Shown: piece by piece, positions 35,859 to 44,508 of the stretch
Numbering within the stretch: the first letter of the stretch is position 1
How the letters are laid out: each line of letters opens with the position of its first letter
Translations under genes and position numbers: made by a program
DNA from: Glycomyces harbinensis
GTDB taxonomy: Bacteria; Actinomycetota; Actinomycetes; Mycobacteriales; Micromonosporaceae
NCBI RefSeq assembly: GCF_900101745.1
Contig: NZ_FNAD01000001.1
Coordinates: forward strand, 496,001-560,000
Length of the DNA stretch: 64,000 nt
Direction of reading: 5' to 3'
Notes under the pieces: model-generated
The model's input: the letters and a program-made list of their open reading frames with translations, nothing else
The model's database searches: none
Told to the model about the DNA's origin: nothing

Positions 35859-36743
35859 CTAGCCCTTGACTCCGGAGGTGGCGATGCCCTTGATGAGGAA
35901 CTTCTGGAAGACCAGGAAGAACAGCACCACCGGGATCAGCGACAGCAGTGTCATCGCCATCATGCCCCCGTAGTTGGAGACGGCCTCGGTGTTGTTGTAG
36001 GACTGGAGCAGTCGCGGCAGGGGGAACTTCTCGATCTCGTGCAGGTAGATCAGGGGCCCCATGAAGTCGTTCCACGACCAGATGAACGTGAAGATCGACG
36101 ACGTCACGATCGCCGGTCGCAATAGCGGCAGCATGATCGAGAAGAAGATCCGGAAGTGCCCGGCCCCGTCGATCGTCGCCGCCTGGTCGAGTTCGCGCGG
36201 GATGCCCCGCAGGAACTGCACGTACATGAACACGAAGAACGCGTCCAGGCCCAGGAACTTCCCGATGACGAGCGGGAAGATGGTGTTGACCACGTCCATC
36301 TCGGAGAAGATCAGGTACTGCGGGATGAGCATGACCTGGCCGGGCAGCAGCAGGGTCGCGATGACCACGGCGAACATGGTCTTGCGGCCGGGGAACTCCA
36401 GGCGCCCCAGGGCGTAGGCGGTGATCGAGCACGACGCGAGGATGCCGACCACCGACAGGGCGGCGATCACGAACGAGTTCCAGAAGAACCGCCACAGCGG
36501 CACTCCGGCCATGCCGTCGAAGGCGCTGGCGAAGTTCTCCCAGGTGATCGAGGTGGGGATCGGGGAGATGTTGGTGAGGATGTCGGAGTTCTCTTTGACC
36601 GAGGCGGTCAGGACCCAGAAGGCGGGGTAGAGGACGACGACGAGGACGGCCAGGAGCGCGAGGTGCCAGACGACGGACTTGGCCTTCGCGCCGGCCGTGC
36701 GCTTCTTGCGTTCGATCACGCGCGGCGCTGCGGTGGTACTCAT
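35859..36743 (-). CDS. Carbohydrate ABC transporter permease (MalG type)
   Basis: A 294-residue inner-membrane permease with six hydrophobic segments. The EAA loop that contacts the ATPase reads ELDQAATIDGAGHFRIFFSIMLP. The C-terminus LIKGIATSGVKG is typical of the MalG class. It pairs with the MalF-type permease upstream, separated by repeat copy 1, whose last base triplet overlaps this ATG (TGATG). The substrate is probably L-rhamnose or a rhamno-oligosaccharide. The operon has no ATPase, so a shared MsiK-type ATPase elsewhere is expected. Confidence 0.92.
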   Translation of the reverse strand: MSTTAAPRVIERKKRTAGAKAKSVVWHLALLAVLVVVLYPAFWVLTASVKENSDILTNISPIPTSITWENFASAFDGMAGVPLWRFFWNSFVIAALSVVGILASCSITAYALGRLEFPGRKTMFAVVIATLLLPGQVMLIPQYLIFSEMDVVNTIFPLVIGKFLGLDAFFVFMYVQFLRGIPRELDQAATIDGAGHFRIFFSIMLPLLRPAIVTSSIFTFIWSWNDFMGPLIYLHEIEKFPLPRLLQSYNNTEAVSNYGGMMAMTLLSLIPVVLFFLVFQKFLIKGIATSGVKG

Positions 36744-36814
36744 CAGCGTTCACTCCGATTCGGGGAAAGGCGAGCGCAGCGAGCCGGTTGGGCGGGGCGA
36801 CGGGTGCGGGTCAT
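36743..36814 (-). repeat. Gene-bridging repeat, copy 1, with a 23-residue ORF
   Basis: On the minus strand an ATG inside the upstream stop (ATGA) opens MTRTRRPAQPARC... and ends at a TGA sharing one base with the next ATG. The DNA contains CCGTCGCCCCGCCC, GGCTCGCTGCGCTCGCC and the core CCCCGAATCGGAGTGAACGC, where GGAGT serves as ribosome binding site for the next gene. Three more copies occur at 60476, 61975 and 63129. Confidence 0.8.
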
Positions 36815-37800
36815 TTGTTGTCCTCCCCTGCGTAGTAGACGAGGTTCTTCGCGGCGCGGAACATGATCAGGGTGACGACGCCGACGGCGAGGACGAGCAT
36901 CCACGCCCAGGCCGAGGCGTAGCCCATGCGCAGGTCCACGAACGCGAGGGCGTAGATGCGGACGGTGTAGAACAGGGTCGACCAGGCCGGTCCGCCGGCG
37001 GTGCCGCCGATGATGAACGCGGGGCCGAACAGCTGGAAGGCGTGGACGGTCTCCATGAGCACGTTGAAGAAGATGACCGGCGAGAGCATCGGGATCGTGA
37101 TGTGCACGAACCGGTGCCATTTGCCGGCGCCGTCCATTTCGGCGGCTTCGTGGAGTTCGCCGGGGACTTGGAGGAGCCCGGCCATGAAGATGACCATCGG
37201 CGCGCCGAACGTCCACACGCTGAGCAGGACGAGCATGAGGATGGACACGTCGGGGTTGCCGATGAACCCGCCGCCGTCCCAGCCGAACCAGGACATGAAC
37301 TGGTCCTGGGGGCCGCCGGCGGCGAACAGGGCCTTCCAGACGATGGCGATGCCGACGCTCATGGCGATGAGCGAGGGCATGTAGAACGCCGCCCGGTAGA
37401 AGCCGATGCCGCGCCGCGACTGGGTCAGCAGCATCGCCACCGCCAGGGAGGCGACGAGTTTCAGCGGCACCGCCAGCAGCACGTACAGGAGCGTGACCTT
37501 GACGGCGCGGGCGAACATCGGGTCGGCGAACATCGCCGTGTAGTTCTCCAGGCCGATGAAGTCCCCGCCGAGGACGAGGTGGTAGTCGGTGAACGACAGG
37601 TACAGCGACCAGAGCATGGGACCCACGGTGAACACCAGCGAACCGATGATCCAAGGGGTCATGAAGGTGTAGCCGACGAGGCGCTCGCCGCGGCGCGAGG
37701 GCGGGGTGCGGCGCTTGGCCGCCCCCCGCTTCCTGCTCGCGGTCGGCGCTCCGGCCTCACTCGCCGCGGGCGCGGCGGTGGCGGAAGGAGAAGCTGACAC
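36811..37800 (-). CDS. Carbohydrate ABC transporter permease (MalF type)
   Basis: A 329-residue permease. After a basic, Ala-rich N-terminus come six hydrophobic segments; the EAA loop is ELHEAAEMDGAGKWHRFVHITIP. It forms the heterodimeric channel with the MalG-type protein. GTG 37800 is the first start after the binding-protein gene, with AGGAAACG close by. It lies 23 bases after the lipoprotein gene and before repeat copy 1. Confidence 0.92.
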   Translation of the reverse strand: MSASPSATAAPAASEAGAPTASRKRGAAKRRTPPSRRGERLVGYTFMTPWIIGSLVFTVGPMLWSLYLSFTDYHLVLGGDFIGLENYTAMFADPMFARAVKVTLLYVLLAVPLKLVASLAVAMLLTQSRRGIGFYRAAFYMPSLIAMSVGIAIVWKALFAAGGPQDQFMSWFGWDGGGFIGNPDVSILMLVLLSVWTFGAPMVIFMAGLLQVPGELHEAAEMDGAGKWHRFVHITIPMLSPVIFFNVLMETVHAFQLFGPAFIIGGTAGGPAWSTLFYTVRIYALAFVDLRMGYASAWAWMLVLAVGVVTLIMFRAAKNLVYYAGEDNK

Positions 37801-37823
37801 GGTGACGTTTCCTCGGTTGTCGG

Positions 37824-39122
37824 TTACTGCTCGGCGGCCAGGAGGGTCTCGGCCTCGGTGAAGAACAGGTCGGCGGCCTCCTGCCCGGTCATTTCGCCGT
37901 ACTGGACCTGCTGGTAGATCTCCGCGAACTTGACCTCGATGGCGCCGGTCGCCGACGGCGGGGCCGGCGGCGGGGTGGTCAGGTACTGGGCGACGGAGGC
38001 CTCGTAGTCGAGCACGCCCTGGGTCGCAGGGTCGATCTCGACGTTCTCCAGGCCGGTGTTGGTGGCCGGGATGCCGCGGTTGGTGCCGAGGATCGCGATG
38101 GCCTCGGGGTCCCCGAGGAGGAAGTCGACGAGCTTCGCCGACGCCTCGGCCGCTTCAGAGGTGCCGGAGATGACCAGCTGCATCGACGGCTTGAGGTACA
38201 GGCCCAGGTTCGCCGGGTCCAGCGACGGGGGCGCGGCGAGCGCGAGCGTGCCGCCGTTGGCCTCGACGGTGGGCGTGTACGCCGGCATGAAGTTGTCCCA
38301 GCCGATCTCGGAGGCGAGGAGGTCCTGGACGAGGCCGCCTTCGACCCATTCGATGGTGGTCTCGACCGGCGGGACGTCCCCGGCGGCGTACAGGGCGGCG
38401 CTGGTGGCCCACCATTCGACGAGCTTGGCGGTCTCGAAGTTGAGGGCCTTGCCGTCTTCGGTGTAGAAGCTGCCGCCCTGCTGGCGCAGCCACAGCTCCA
38501 TGAAGTGGTACTGGCCGGCCCAGTCGCCGCCGCCCCATTTGCCGTCGCCGAGTCCGGCGGTGACGGTGGCGATGTCGGTCCCGTACTGGTCCCAGCTGTA
38601 GCCGGGGGCCGGGGTGGCGACGCCGTGGGCTTCGAACCAGTCGGCGCGGTAGATCAGCCCGAGGGTGTTGCCGGCGATCGGGACGGCCAGGAGCTGCCCG
38701 TCGAGTTTGGCGGTGTCGAGGAACCCTTCGCGGAAGTCGTCGGTCTTGACGACGCCTTCGAGGGGCAGGAGCATCCCGCTGGAGCCGAACTGGCGCAGTC
38801 GCGAGTAGTCCATCTGGAAGACGTCGGGCAGGTCCCTGGAGGCCATGCGGCCGGCGAGGCCCTCCCAGTAGGTCGGGAAGTCCGCGAAGTTCGTCTGGAC
38901 CGTGATGCCTTCGTTCTTGGACTCGAAGAGGGCGATGGCCTCCTTGGTGATTTCGGCGCGGACGTCGTCGCCCCACCATTCGAAGCTGATCTCGATGGGG
39001 TCGTCGGCGGTGCCGGCGGGCCCGTCGTCGTCGCCGCAGGCGGCCGCGGCCGCGAGGGTCGCGGCCGCCGCGGCGCCGGTGAGGAGGGATCGGCGCCGGA
39101 GGCGGTAAGGGTCGCGGATCAT
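37824..39122 (-). CDS. Sugar ABC transporter substrate-binding lipoprotein
   Basis: A 432-residue lipoprotein. An RRRS twin-arginine-like stretch and a hydrophobic Ala-rich segment lead to the lipobox (AAAAAC, Cys near residue 29), so it is probably lipid-anchored outside the membrane. The mature part is a family 1 solute-binding protein (ISFEWWGDDVRAE ... NTLGLIYRADWFEAHG). Its place after rhaI, aldolase and kinase suggests rhamnose or a rhamnose-containing oligosaccharide as ligand. AAGGAG precedes ATG 39122. Confidence 0.92.
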   Translation of the reverse strand: MIRDPYRLRRRSLLTGAAAAATLAAAAACGDDDGPAGTADDPIEISFEWWGDDVRAEITKEAIALFESKNEGITVQTNFADFPTYWEGLAGRMASRDLPDVFQMDYSRLRQFGSSGMLLPLEGVVKTDDFREGFLDTAKLDGQLLAVPIAGNTLGLIYRADWFEAHGVATPAPGYSWDQYGTDIATVTAGLGDGKWGGGDWAGQYHFMELWLRQQGGSFYTEDGKALNFETAKLVEWWATSAALYAAGDVPPVETTIEWVEGGLVQDLLASEIGWDNFMPAYTPTVEANGGTLALAAPPSLDPANLGLYLKPSMQLVISGTSEAAEASAKLVDFLLGDPEAIAILGTNRGIPATNTGLENVEIDPATQGVLDYEASVAQYLTTPPPAPPSATGAIEVKFAEIYQQVQYGEMTGQEAADLFFTEAETLLAAEQ

Positions 39123-39179
39123 CGTTGATTGCTCCTTCTTATAAGAGGGGTCCCGCCGGAGCGGGCCTTCGGGATCTAT

Positions 39180-40643
39180 TCAGTTGCTCCCAACGGGGAG
39201 GGTCTGGAGCCGCGAGGCGGCGTCTTCCCAAGGGCGCGTGGACCCTTGGGGGGTGTGGCGGCGGGGCCGGGCCGAGGCGGCCGCGGCTGCGCGGCGCGCG
39301 GCCGGGCCGGGTGCGATGAGGCCGAGGGCCTGGGCCTGGACGAGGGCGTTGCCCAGGGCGGTGGCCTCGTCGGGTCCGGCGAGCACCGTGCGCCCGGTGG
39401 CGTCGGCGGTCCACTGGCACAGCGGGGTGTTGTTGGCGCCGCCGCCGACGATGTGGATCGTCTGGACCGCTTCGCCGGTGAGGGCTTCGAGCGCGTCGAT
39501 GGCGCGGCGGTGGGCGAGGGCGAGGGAGTCCAGGACGCAGGCGGCGACCTGGGCGGGGCTCTGGGGTACGGGCTGGCCGGTCTCGTCGCAGTAGGCGCGG
39601 ATGCGGCCGGGCATGTCGCCGGGTTCGGCGAAGCGCGGGTCGTCGGGGTCGACGACGCTGCGCAGGCGCGGGGCCGCGGCGGCGTCCTCGAGCAGTGCGG
39701 CGAGGTCGATGTCGAGGCCGTCGCGGCGCCAGGCGGCGAGGGACTCGTTGAGCAGCCACAGTCCGGCGACGTTGCGCAGGAAGCGGATCGAGCCGTCCGT
39801 GCCGCGTTCGTTCGTGAACCCGGCCTCGAGTGCGGCGCCGGTGGTGACGGGGGTGTCGCGTTCGACGCCGACGAGCGACCAGGTGCCGCAGGAGATGTAG
39901 GCCGCGCCGTCGCCTTCGTAGGGGACGGCGGCGACCGCGGCGGCCGTGTCGTGGCTGGCGGTCGCGACCACTCGTGTACCGGAGGTCAGGCCGGTCGCGG
40001 CGGCGACTTCGGGAAGGAGGCCTCCGAGGACGGTGCCGGTGGGCGTGATCGAACCCAGGAGCGCGGGGTCGACGCCGGCGGCCCGGCACAGGTCCGCGTC
40101 CCACGTGCCGGTGGCGAGGTCGACCAGGCCGGTGGTGGAGGCGTTCGTCGCCTCGCAGGCCATGGTCCCGGTGAGCCAGTATCCGAGCAGGTCGGGCACG
40201 AGCAGGAGCCGTTCGGCCGCGGCGAGGCGCGAGGGGTCCTCGGCCGCGAGCTGGAACACGGTGTTGAACGGCTGGTGCTGGATGCCGGTGCGCGCGAACA
40301 GGTCCGCGGGGTCCGTCCCGGCCAGGAGGCGGTCCCTCGCGGGGGCGTTGCGGGCGTCGCGGTAGCAGACGGGGTTGCCGATCAGGTGCCCTGCGGCGTC
40401 GATCAGGCCGTAGTCGACCGCCCAGGAGTCGACCCCGATCGCGGCCGCGTCGCCGAGCGGGCGCAACCCGTCCAGGACGCTCGCCCACAGGCCGAGCACG
40501 TCCCAGTACAGGCGCCCGCGCACGGCGACCGAGCGGTTGGGAAACCGCGAGACTTCGGACAGGTCGAGGCGGCCGTCGTGGACGCGGGCGGCGATGACGC
40601 GCCCCGAGGACGCGCCGAGGTCGACCGCGGCGAGGACCTTCAC
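39180..40643 (-). CDS. rhaB: Rhamnulokinase
   Basis: A 487-residue FGGY-family sugar kinase. The N-terminal phosphate loop is VDLGASSGRVI; GVDSWAVDYGLID, SHDTAAAVAAVP and the adenosine-loop HIVGGGANNTPLCQ are characteristic of RhaB. It phosphorylates L-rhamnulose at O1. GTG 40643 overlaps the upstream stop by four bases. A 30-residue Ala/Arg-rich tail is not part of the fold. A small hairpin (CCCGC/GCGGG, about 39151-39164) lies between it and the binding-protein gene. Confidence 0.93.
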   Translation of the reverse strand: MKVLAAVDLGASSGRVIAARVHDGRLDLSEVSRFPNRSVAVRGRLYWDVLGLWASVLDGLRPLGDAAAIGVDSWAVDYGLIDAAGHLIGNPVCYRDARNAPARDRLLAGTDPADLFARTGIQHQPFNTVFQLAAEDPSRLAAAERLLLVPDLLGYWLTGTMACEATNASTTGLVDLATGTWDADLCRAAGVDPALLGSITPTGTVLGGLLPEVAAATGLTSGTRVVATASHDTAAAVAAVPYEGDGAAYISCGTWSLVGVERDTPVTTGAALEAGFTNERGTDGSIRFLRNVAGLWLLNESLAAWRRDGLDIDLAALLEDAAAAPRLRSVVDPDDPRFAEPGDMPGRIRAYCDETGQPVPQSPAQVAACVLDSLALAHRRAIDALEALTGEAVQTIHIVGGGANNTPLCQWTADATGRTVLAGPDEATALGNALVQAQALGLIAPGPAARRAAAAASARPRRHTPQGSTRPWEDAASRLQTLPVGSN

Positions 40644-42673
40644 CGCAAGAATCCCTGCGGGTTACCCGAGTCGACCGGCACGTGCACACCGGTGGTCAGG
40701 CCCAGGTCGGGGCCGACCAGCGCGTACACCGCGTCGGCCACCGAGGAGGGCAGGACCTCGCGCTTGAGCAGGGTCCGGCCCGCGTAGTACTTGCCCAGCT
40801 CGGACTCCTCGACGCCGTAGACGGCGGCGCGCTCGGCGCCCCAGCCGGAGGCGAAGATCCCCGAGCCGCGCACGACCCCGTCGGGGTTGACGCCGTTGAC
40901 GCGGATGCCGTGCTCGCCGAGTTCGGCCGCGAGCAGGCGCACCTGGTGGGCCTGGTCGGCCTTCGTCGCGGAGTAGGCGATGTTGTTGGGGCCGGCGAAC
41001 ACCGAGTTCTTCGACGCGATGTAGACGATGTCCCCGCCCAGGCCCTGGGCGATCATGATCCGCGCGGCCTCGCGCGAGACGAGGAAGGAGCCCTTGGCCA
41101 TGACGTCGTGCTGGAGGTCCCAGTCCGCGGCCGTGGTGTCCAGCAGCGGCTTCGACAGCGAGAGCCCGGCGTTGTTGACGACCAGGTCGACCCCGCCGAA
41201 GGCGAGGGCCGCGGCGTCGAGCGCCGCGGTGATCGCGGCCTCGTCGGTCACGTTGCACGCCACGCCCACGGCCGCGTCCGCGTTGCCGATGTCCGCGGCC
41301 GCGCCGGCGGCCTTGGCCTGGTCGAGGTCGGCGATGACGACGCACGCGCCCTCGGCGGCGAGGCGCTCGGCCGTGGCCTTGCCGATGCCGCCGGCCGCGC
41401 CGGTCACGAACGCGACGCGCCCCGCCAGGGGCTTGGGCTTGGGCAGGCGCTGGAGCTTGGCCTCTTCGAGCGACCAGTACTCGATGCGGAACTTCTCGGA
41501 CTCGTCGATCGGCGCGTAGGTGGAGAGGGCCTCGGCGCCGCGCATCACGTTGATCGCGTTGACGTAGAACTCCCCCGCGACGCGCGCGGTCTGCTTGTTC
41601 TGTCCGAAGGAGAACATGCCGACGCCGGGGACGAGCACGATCGCGGGGTCGGCGCCGCGCATCGCAGGCGAATGCGACTCGGCGTACCGCTCGTAGTAGG
41701 CGGCGTAGTCGGCCCGGTAGGCCGCGTGCGCCTCTTGGAGGTGAGCGATGACCTCCGCAAGGTCCTGACCCGGCTCGGTCCCCAGGACCAGGGGCCGGAC
41801 CTTGGTGCGCAGGAAGTGGTCCGGGCACGACGTGCCGAGCGCGGCGAGTTCGAACAGCCGCTCCGAGGCGAGGAAGTCGAGGACTTCGGGGTCGTCGTTG
41901 AAGTGCCCGACCTGGCGGCGGTCGGTGGAGGCGAGGCCGCGGATGACCGGCGCGAGCGCGGCGGCACGGGCCCGGCGGGCCTCGGCGTCGAGCGGCGCGC
42001 GCTCAGGGACGGTGGCGCCGAACGGGTTCGCGGTGCCGCGCTCGGCGATGAACGCCTCGCAGCCCCGGATGATCTCGAGCGAGTGCTGCTCGCACTCTTC
42101 GGAGGTGGCGCCCCAGGCGGTGATGCCGTGGCCGCCGAGAATGCACCCGATGGCCTGCGGGTTCGCTTCCTTGATCGCGGCGATGTCGAGCCCGAGTTGG
42201 AAGCCGGGGCGACGCCATGGGACCCAGACCACGCGGTCGCCGAAGCACTCCTTGGTCAATGCCGGGCCGTCGGCGGCGGTCGCGAACGCGATGCCGGAGT
42301 CGGGGTGGAGGTGGTCCACATGCGCGGCGTCGACCAGGCCGTGCATGGCCGTGTCGATGCTCGGCGCGGCGCCGCCGCGACCGTGCAGGCAGTAGTCGAA
42401 CCGCCCGACCATCTCGTCCTCGCGGTCCAGGCCCGGATACGTCCCGGCCATGGCCCGCAGTCGGTCCAGGCGCAGCACCGCGAGCCCGGACTCCTTGAGC
42501 GTGCCGAGGTCCCCGCCGGAGCCCTTGACCCACAGCAGTTCCACGTCGTCGCCCGTCACCGGGTCCGTCTCGGTGCCCTTCGCGGAGGTGTTCCCGCCGG
42601 CGTAGTTCGTGTTGCGCTTGTCCGCGCCCAGCCGATTCGACCGGGCGATGAGCGCGGCGACCGCCTCACCCAT
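40640..42673 (-). CDS. Bifunctional rhamnulose-1-P aldolase / lactaldehyde dehydrogenase
   Basis: A 677-residue fusion. Residues 1-400 are a class II aldolase domain (NYAGGNTSAKG, zinc site in DHLHPDSG and GHGITAW). Residues about 425-677 are a short-chain dehydrogenase: NAD loop TGAAGGIGKA, NNAG, and catalytic Tyr-Lys in YSATKAD. It splits L-rhamnulose-1-phosphate into DHAP and L-lactaldehyde and oxidises the latter. Such RhaEW-type fusions occur in Bacillus and Actinobacteria. ATG 42673 directly follows the rhaI stop. Confidence 0.92.
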   Translation of the reverse strand: MGEAVAALIARSNRLGADKRNTNYAGGNTSAKGTETDPVTGDDVELLWVKGSGGDLGTLKESGLAVLRLDRLRAMAGTYPGLDREDEMVGRFDYCLHGRGGAAPSIDTAMHGLVDAAHVDHLHPDSGIAFATAADGPALTKECFGDRVVWVPWRRPGFQLGLDIAAIKEANPQAIGCILGGHGITAWGATSEECEQHSLEIIRGCEAFIAERGTANPFGATVPERAPLDAEARRARAAALAPVIRGLASTDRRQVGHFNDDPEVLDFLASERLFELAALGTSCPDHFLRTKVRPLVLGTEPGQDLAEVIAHLQEAHAAYRADYAAYYERYAESHSPAMRGADPAIVLVPGVGMFSFGQNKQTARVAGEFYVNAINVMRGAEALSTYAPIDESEKFRIEYWSLEEAKLQRLPKPKPLAGRVAFVTGAAGGIGKATAERLAAEGACVVIADLDQAKAAGAAADIGNADAAVGVACNVTDEAAITAALDAAALAFGGVDLVVNNAGLSLSKPLLDTTAADWDLQHDVMAKGSFLVSREAARIMIAQGLGGDIVYIASKNSVFAGPNNIAYSATKADQAHQVRLLAAELGEHGIRVNGVNPDGVVRGSGIFASGWGAERAAVYGVEESELGKYYAGRTLLKREVLPSSVADAVYALVGPDLGLTTGVHVPVDSGNPQGFLR

Positions 42674-43843
42674 CTAGGCCCCCCAACCCGCGGCCTGGCC
42701 GTCCTTGCGGGCGGCGATGATCCCGGCCCCGTACCCGGTCGCCGCGTACGCGGCCATCGGGTCGGCGTCCAGGCCCTGCTCGACGCGCAGCTCCGCCAGG
42801 AGCGGGCGCACGTCGGTGTTGTACGCGTCCATCAGCACCGCGTTCGCGGCGAGCACGTCGCCGGCGGCCTGCGCCGCGGCCAGGGCCTCGCGGTCGATCA
42901 GGAGCGCCTTCGCGGTCGCCTCCTGCACGTTCATCACCGACCGGATCTGGCCGGGGATCTTCGCCTCGATGTTGTGGCACTGGTCGAGCATGTACGCGAT
43001 CCCCGATTCGGGGCCCAGGACGTCCTTCGAGACGAGCTCGTGCAGGATGCGGAACAGCTGGAACGGGTCGGCCGAGCCGACCATCAGGTCGTCGTCGGCG
43101 TAGAAGCGCGAGTTGAAGTCGAACCCGCCGAGCTTGCCCTCGCGCAGCAGGATCGCCACGATGAACTCGATGTTCGTGCCCGGCGCGTGGTGGCCGGTGT
43201 CGATCACGACCTGCGCCTTGGGGCCGAGCTTGAGGCAGTGCGCGTACGCGGTCCCCCAGTCGGGGACGTCGGTGGTGTAGAACGAGGGCTCGAACAGCTT
43301 GTACTCCAGGAGCAGGCGCTGGTCGTCGCCGAGGCGCGCGTAGACCTCGGCGAGGACTTCGGCGAGGCGGTCCTGGCGGTCGGCGATGGAGTCCTGGCCG
43401 GGGTAGTTGGTGCCGTCGGCGAACCAGAGCTTCAGGTCGTTCGAGCCGGTGGCGTCCATGATGTCGACGCATTCGAGCAGGTGGTCGGTGGCCTTGCGGC
43501 GGACGCCCGCGTCGGGGTGGCAGACCGAGCCGAGCATGTAGTCGTCGTCTTGGAAGGTGTTGGAGTTGATGGTGCCGATGCGCACGCCCTGTTCGGCGGC
43601 GTGGGCGGCGAGCGCGGCGTAGTCCTCGACCTTGTCCCAGGGGATGTGGAGGGCGACGGACCCTGCGGTGCCGGTGTGGCGGTGGACCTGGGCGGCGTCG
43701 CTGATCTTCTCGAAGGGGTCGCGGGGGACGCCCTGCTGGGCGAAGACCTTGAAGCGGGTGCCGGAGTTGCCGAACGCCCACGAGGGCAGTTCGATGTTCT
43801 GGCTGGTCAGCACCTGCTTGGCGTAGGTGGTGCGGTCGCTCAT
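42674..43843 (-). CDS. rhaI: L-rhamnose isomerase (xylose isomerase-like fold)
   Basis: A 389-residue TIM-barrel isomerase of the RhaI class. Metal and active-site segments include EYKLFEPSFY, DTGHHAPGTN, FDFNSRFYADDDL and DQCHNIEAK. It converts L-rhamnose to L-rhamnulose. ATG 43843 overlaps the rhaM stop (ATGA). It is the second gene of the operon controlled by the divergent LacI. Confidence 0.94.
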   Translation of the reverse strand: MSDRTTYAKQVLTSQNIELPSWAFGNSGTRFKVFAQQGVPRDPFEKISDAAQVHRHTGTAGSVALHIPWDKVEDYAALAAHAAEQGVRIGTINSNTFQDDDYMLGSVCHPDAGVRRKATDHLLECVDIMDATGSNDLKLWFADGTNYPGQDSIADRQDRLAEVLAEVYARLGDDQRLLLEYKLFEPSFYTTDVPDWGTAYAHCLKLGPKAQVVIDTGHHAPGTNIEFIVAILLREGKLGGFDFNSRFYADDDLMVGSADPFQLFRILHELVSKDVLGPESGIAYMLDQCHNIEAKIPGQIRSVMNVQEATAKALLIDREALAAAQAAGDVLAANAVLMDAYNTDVRPLLAELRVEQGLDADPMAAYAATGYGAGIIAARKDGQAAGWGA

Positions 43844-44208
43844 TTGCCGGCTCCTTCACCCTGGGCCGAGAGGGCGGCCAGCTGGGTCTCCAGGTTGAAC
43901 ACTTCGGTCAGGACGTTGAACGAGTCGTCGGCCGCGGCGCCGTCGGTGCCTTCGAAGAAGGGGGCCATCTCGGCCTGCCAGCGCGCGTTGACCTCGGTGT
44001 CGGCCATGCGGGCGCGGGCGGCGTCGAAGTCCTCGGTCTCCAGGTAGCCCACGAGGAGGCCGTCGGGCGCGAGGAACAGCGAGTAGTTCGTCCAGCCGGT
44101 CTGCGCGAGGGCGCGGAGCATGTCGGGCCAGACCGCGGCATGGCGTTCGCGGTACTCGGCCATGCGCTCGGGTCTGACGCGGAGGGTGAAGCACACTCGT
44201 TGTGTCAC
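43840..44208 (-). CDS. rhaM: L-rhamnose mutarotase
   Basis: A 122-residue RhaM. The family pattern RVCFTLRVRPERMAEYRERHAAVWPDM is clear, with the catalytic His in ERHAAVWP, then NYSLFL and TEVFNLE. It interconverts alpha and beta rhamnopyranose before the isomerase. GTG 44208 follows AGGAGG by nine bases; longer starts to 44268 overlap the operator. It is the first gene of a nine-gene operon ending with the YesL-like gene. Confidence 0.92.
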   Translation of the reverse strand: MTQRVCFTLRVRPERMAEYRERHAAVWPDMLRALAQTGWTNYSLFLAPDGLLVGYLETEDFDAARARMADTEVNARWQAEMAPFFEGTDGAAADDSFNVLTEVFNLETQLAALSAQGEGAGK

Positions 44209-44255
44209 AGGGGTTTTCCTCCTGGGGACGGCACTGTCGATGAACGCGGTCTTTT

Positions 44256-44267
44256 TGAATCGTTTCA
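44256..44267. promoter_or_regulatory. LacI-type operator for the rhamnose operon
   Basis: TGAATCGTTTCA is a near-palindrome of the LacI/CcpA class with the central CG. It lies about 10 bases downstream of the predicted transcription start of rhaM, so a bound repressor would block the operon. A sister site is at 44376. Confidence 0.75.
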
Positions 44268-44282
44268 TCAGGGGTTGTCGAT

Positions 44283-44312
44283 AAGCTAGAACGCGGAGAC
44301 CCTTGTTGTCAA
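44283..44312 (-). promoter_or_regulatory. Promoter of the rhamnose operon
   Basis: On the minus strand TTGACA (44312-44307) and TAGCTT (44288-44283) are separated by 18 bases, a near-consensus housekeeping promoter. Transcription would start near 44276. Confidence 0.75.
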
Positions 44313-44375
44313 GCGTTTGCCGGGGAAAACTTTGAACACGGTTCGGTATATGCTCCTCACGCTCACCGTTCTTCG

Positions 44376-44389
44376 TTGAACCGTTTCAA
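44376..44389. promoter_or_regulatory. LacI-type operator for the regulator gene
   Basis: TTGAACCGTTTCAA is an almost perfect LacI-family palindrome with central CG, 120 bases before the regulator start, suggesting autoregulation. It shares GTTTCA with the site at 44256. A TATATG box at 44347-44352 lies nearby. Confidence 0.7.
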
Positions 44390-44508
44390 ATGCGGCGCGG
44401 CGATACGGTGGGCAGCGACGACCGCCGATACGGTCCGCGGGCGCGGCGCGCCCGCCCTCTCGTGTCCGGCCCGGCCCCTTGCCCCCCGATAGACTCCTTG
44501 AGGTGACC

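Noticed and set aside
40682-44047. A 1121-codon open frame on the plus strand
   Set aside because: Antisense to the aldolase, rhaI and rhaM genes, all of which have strong motifs.
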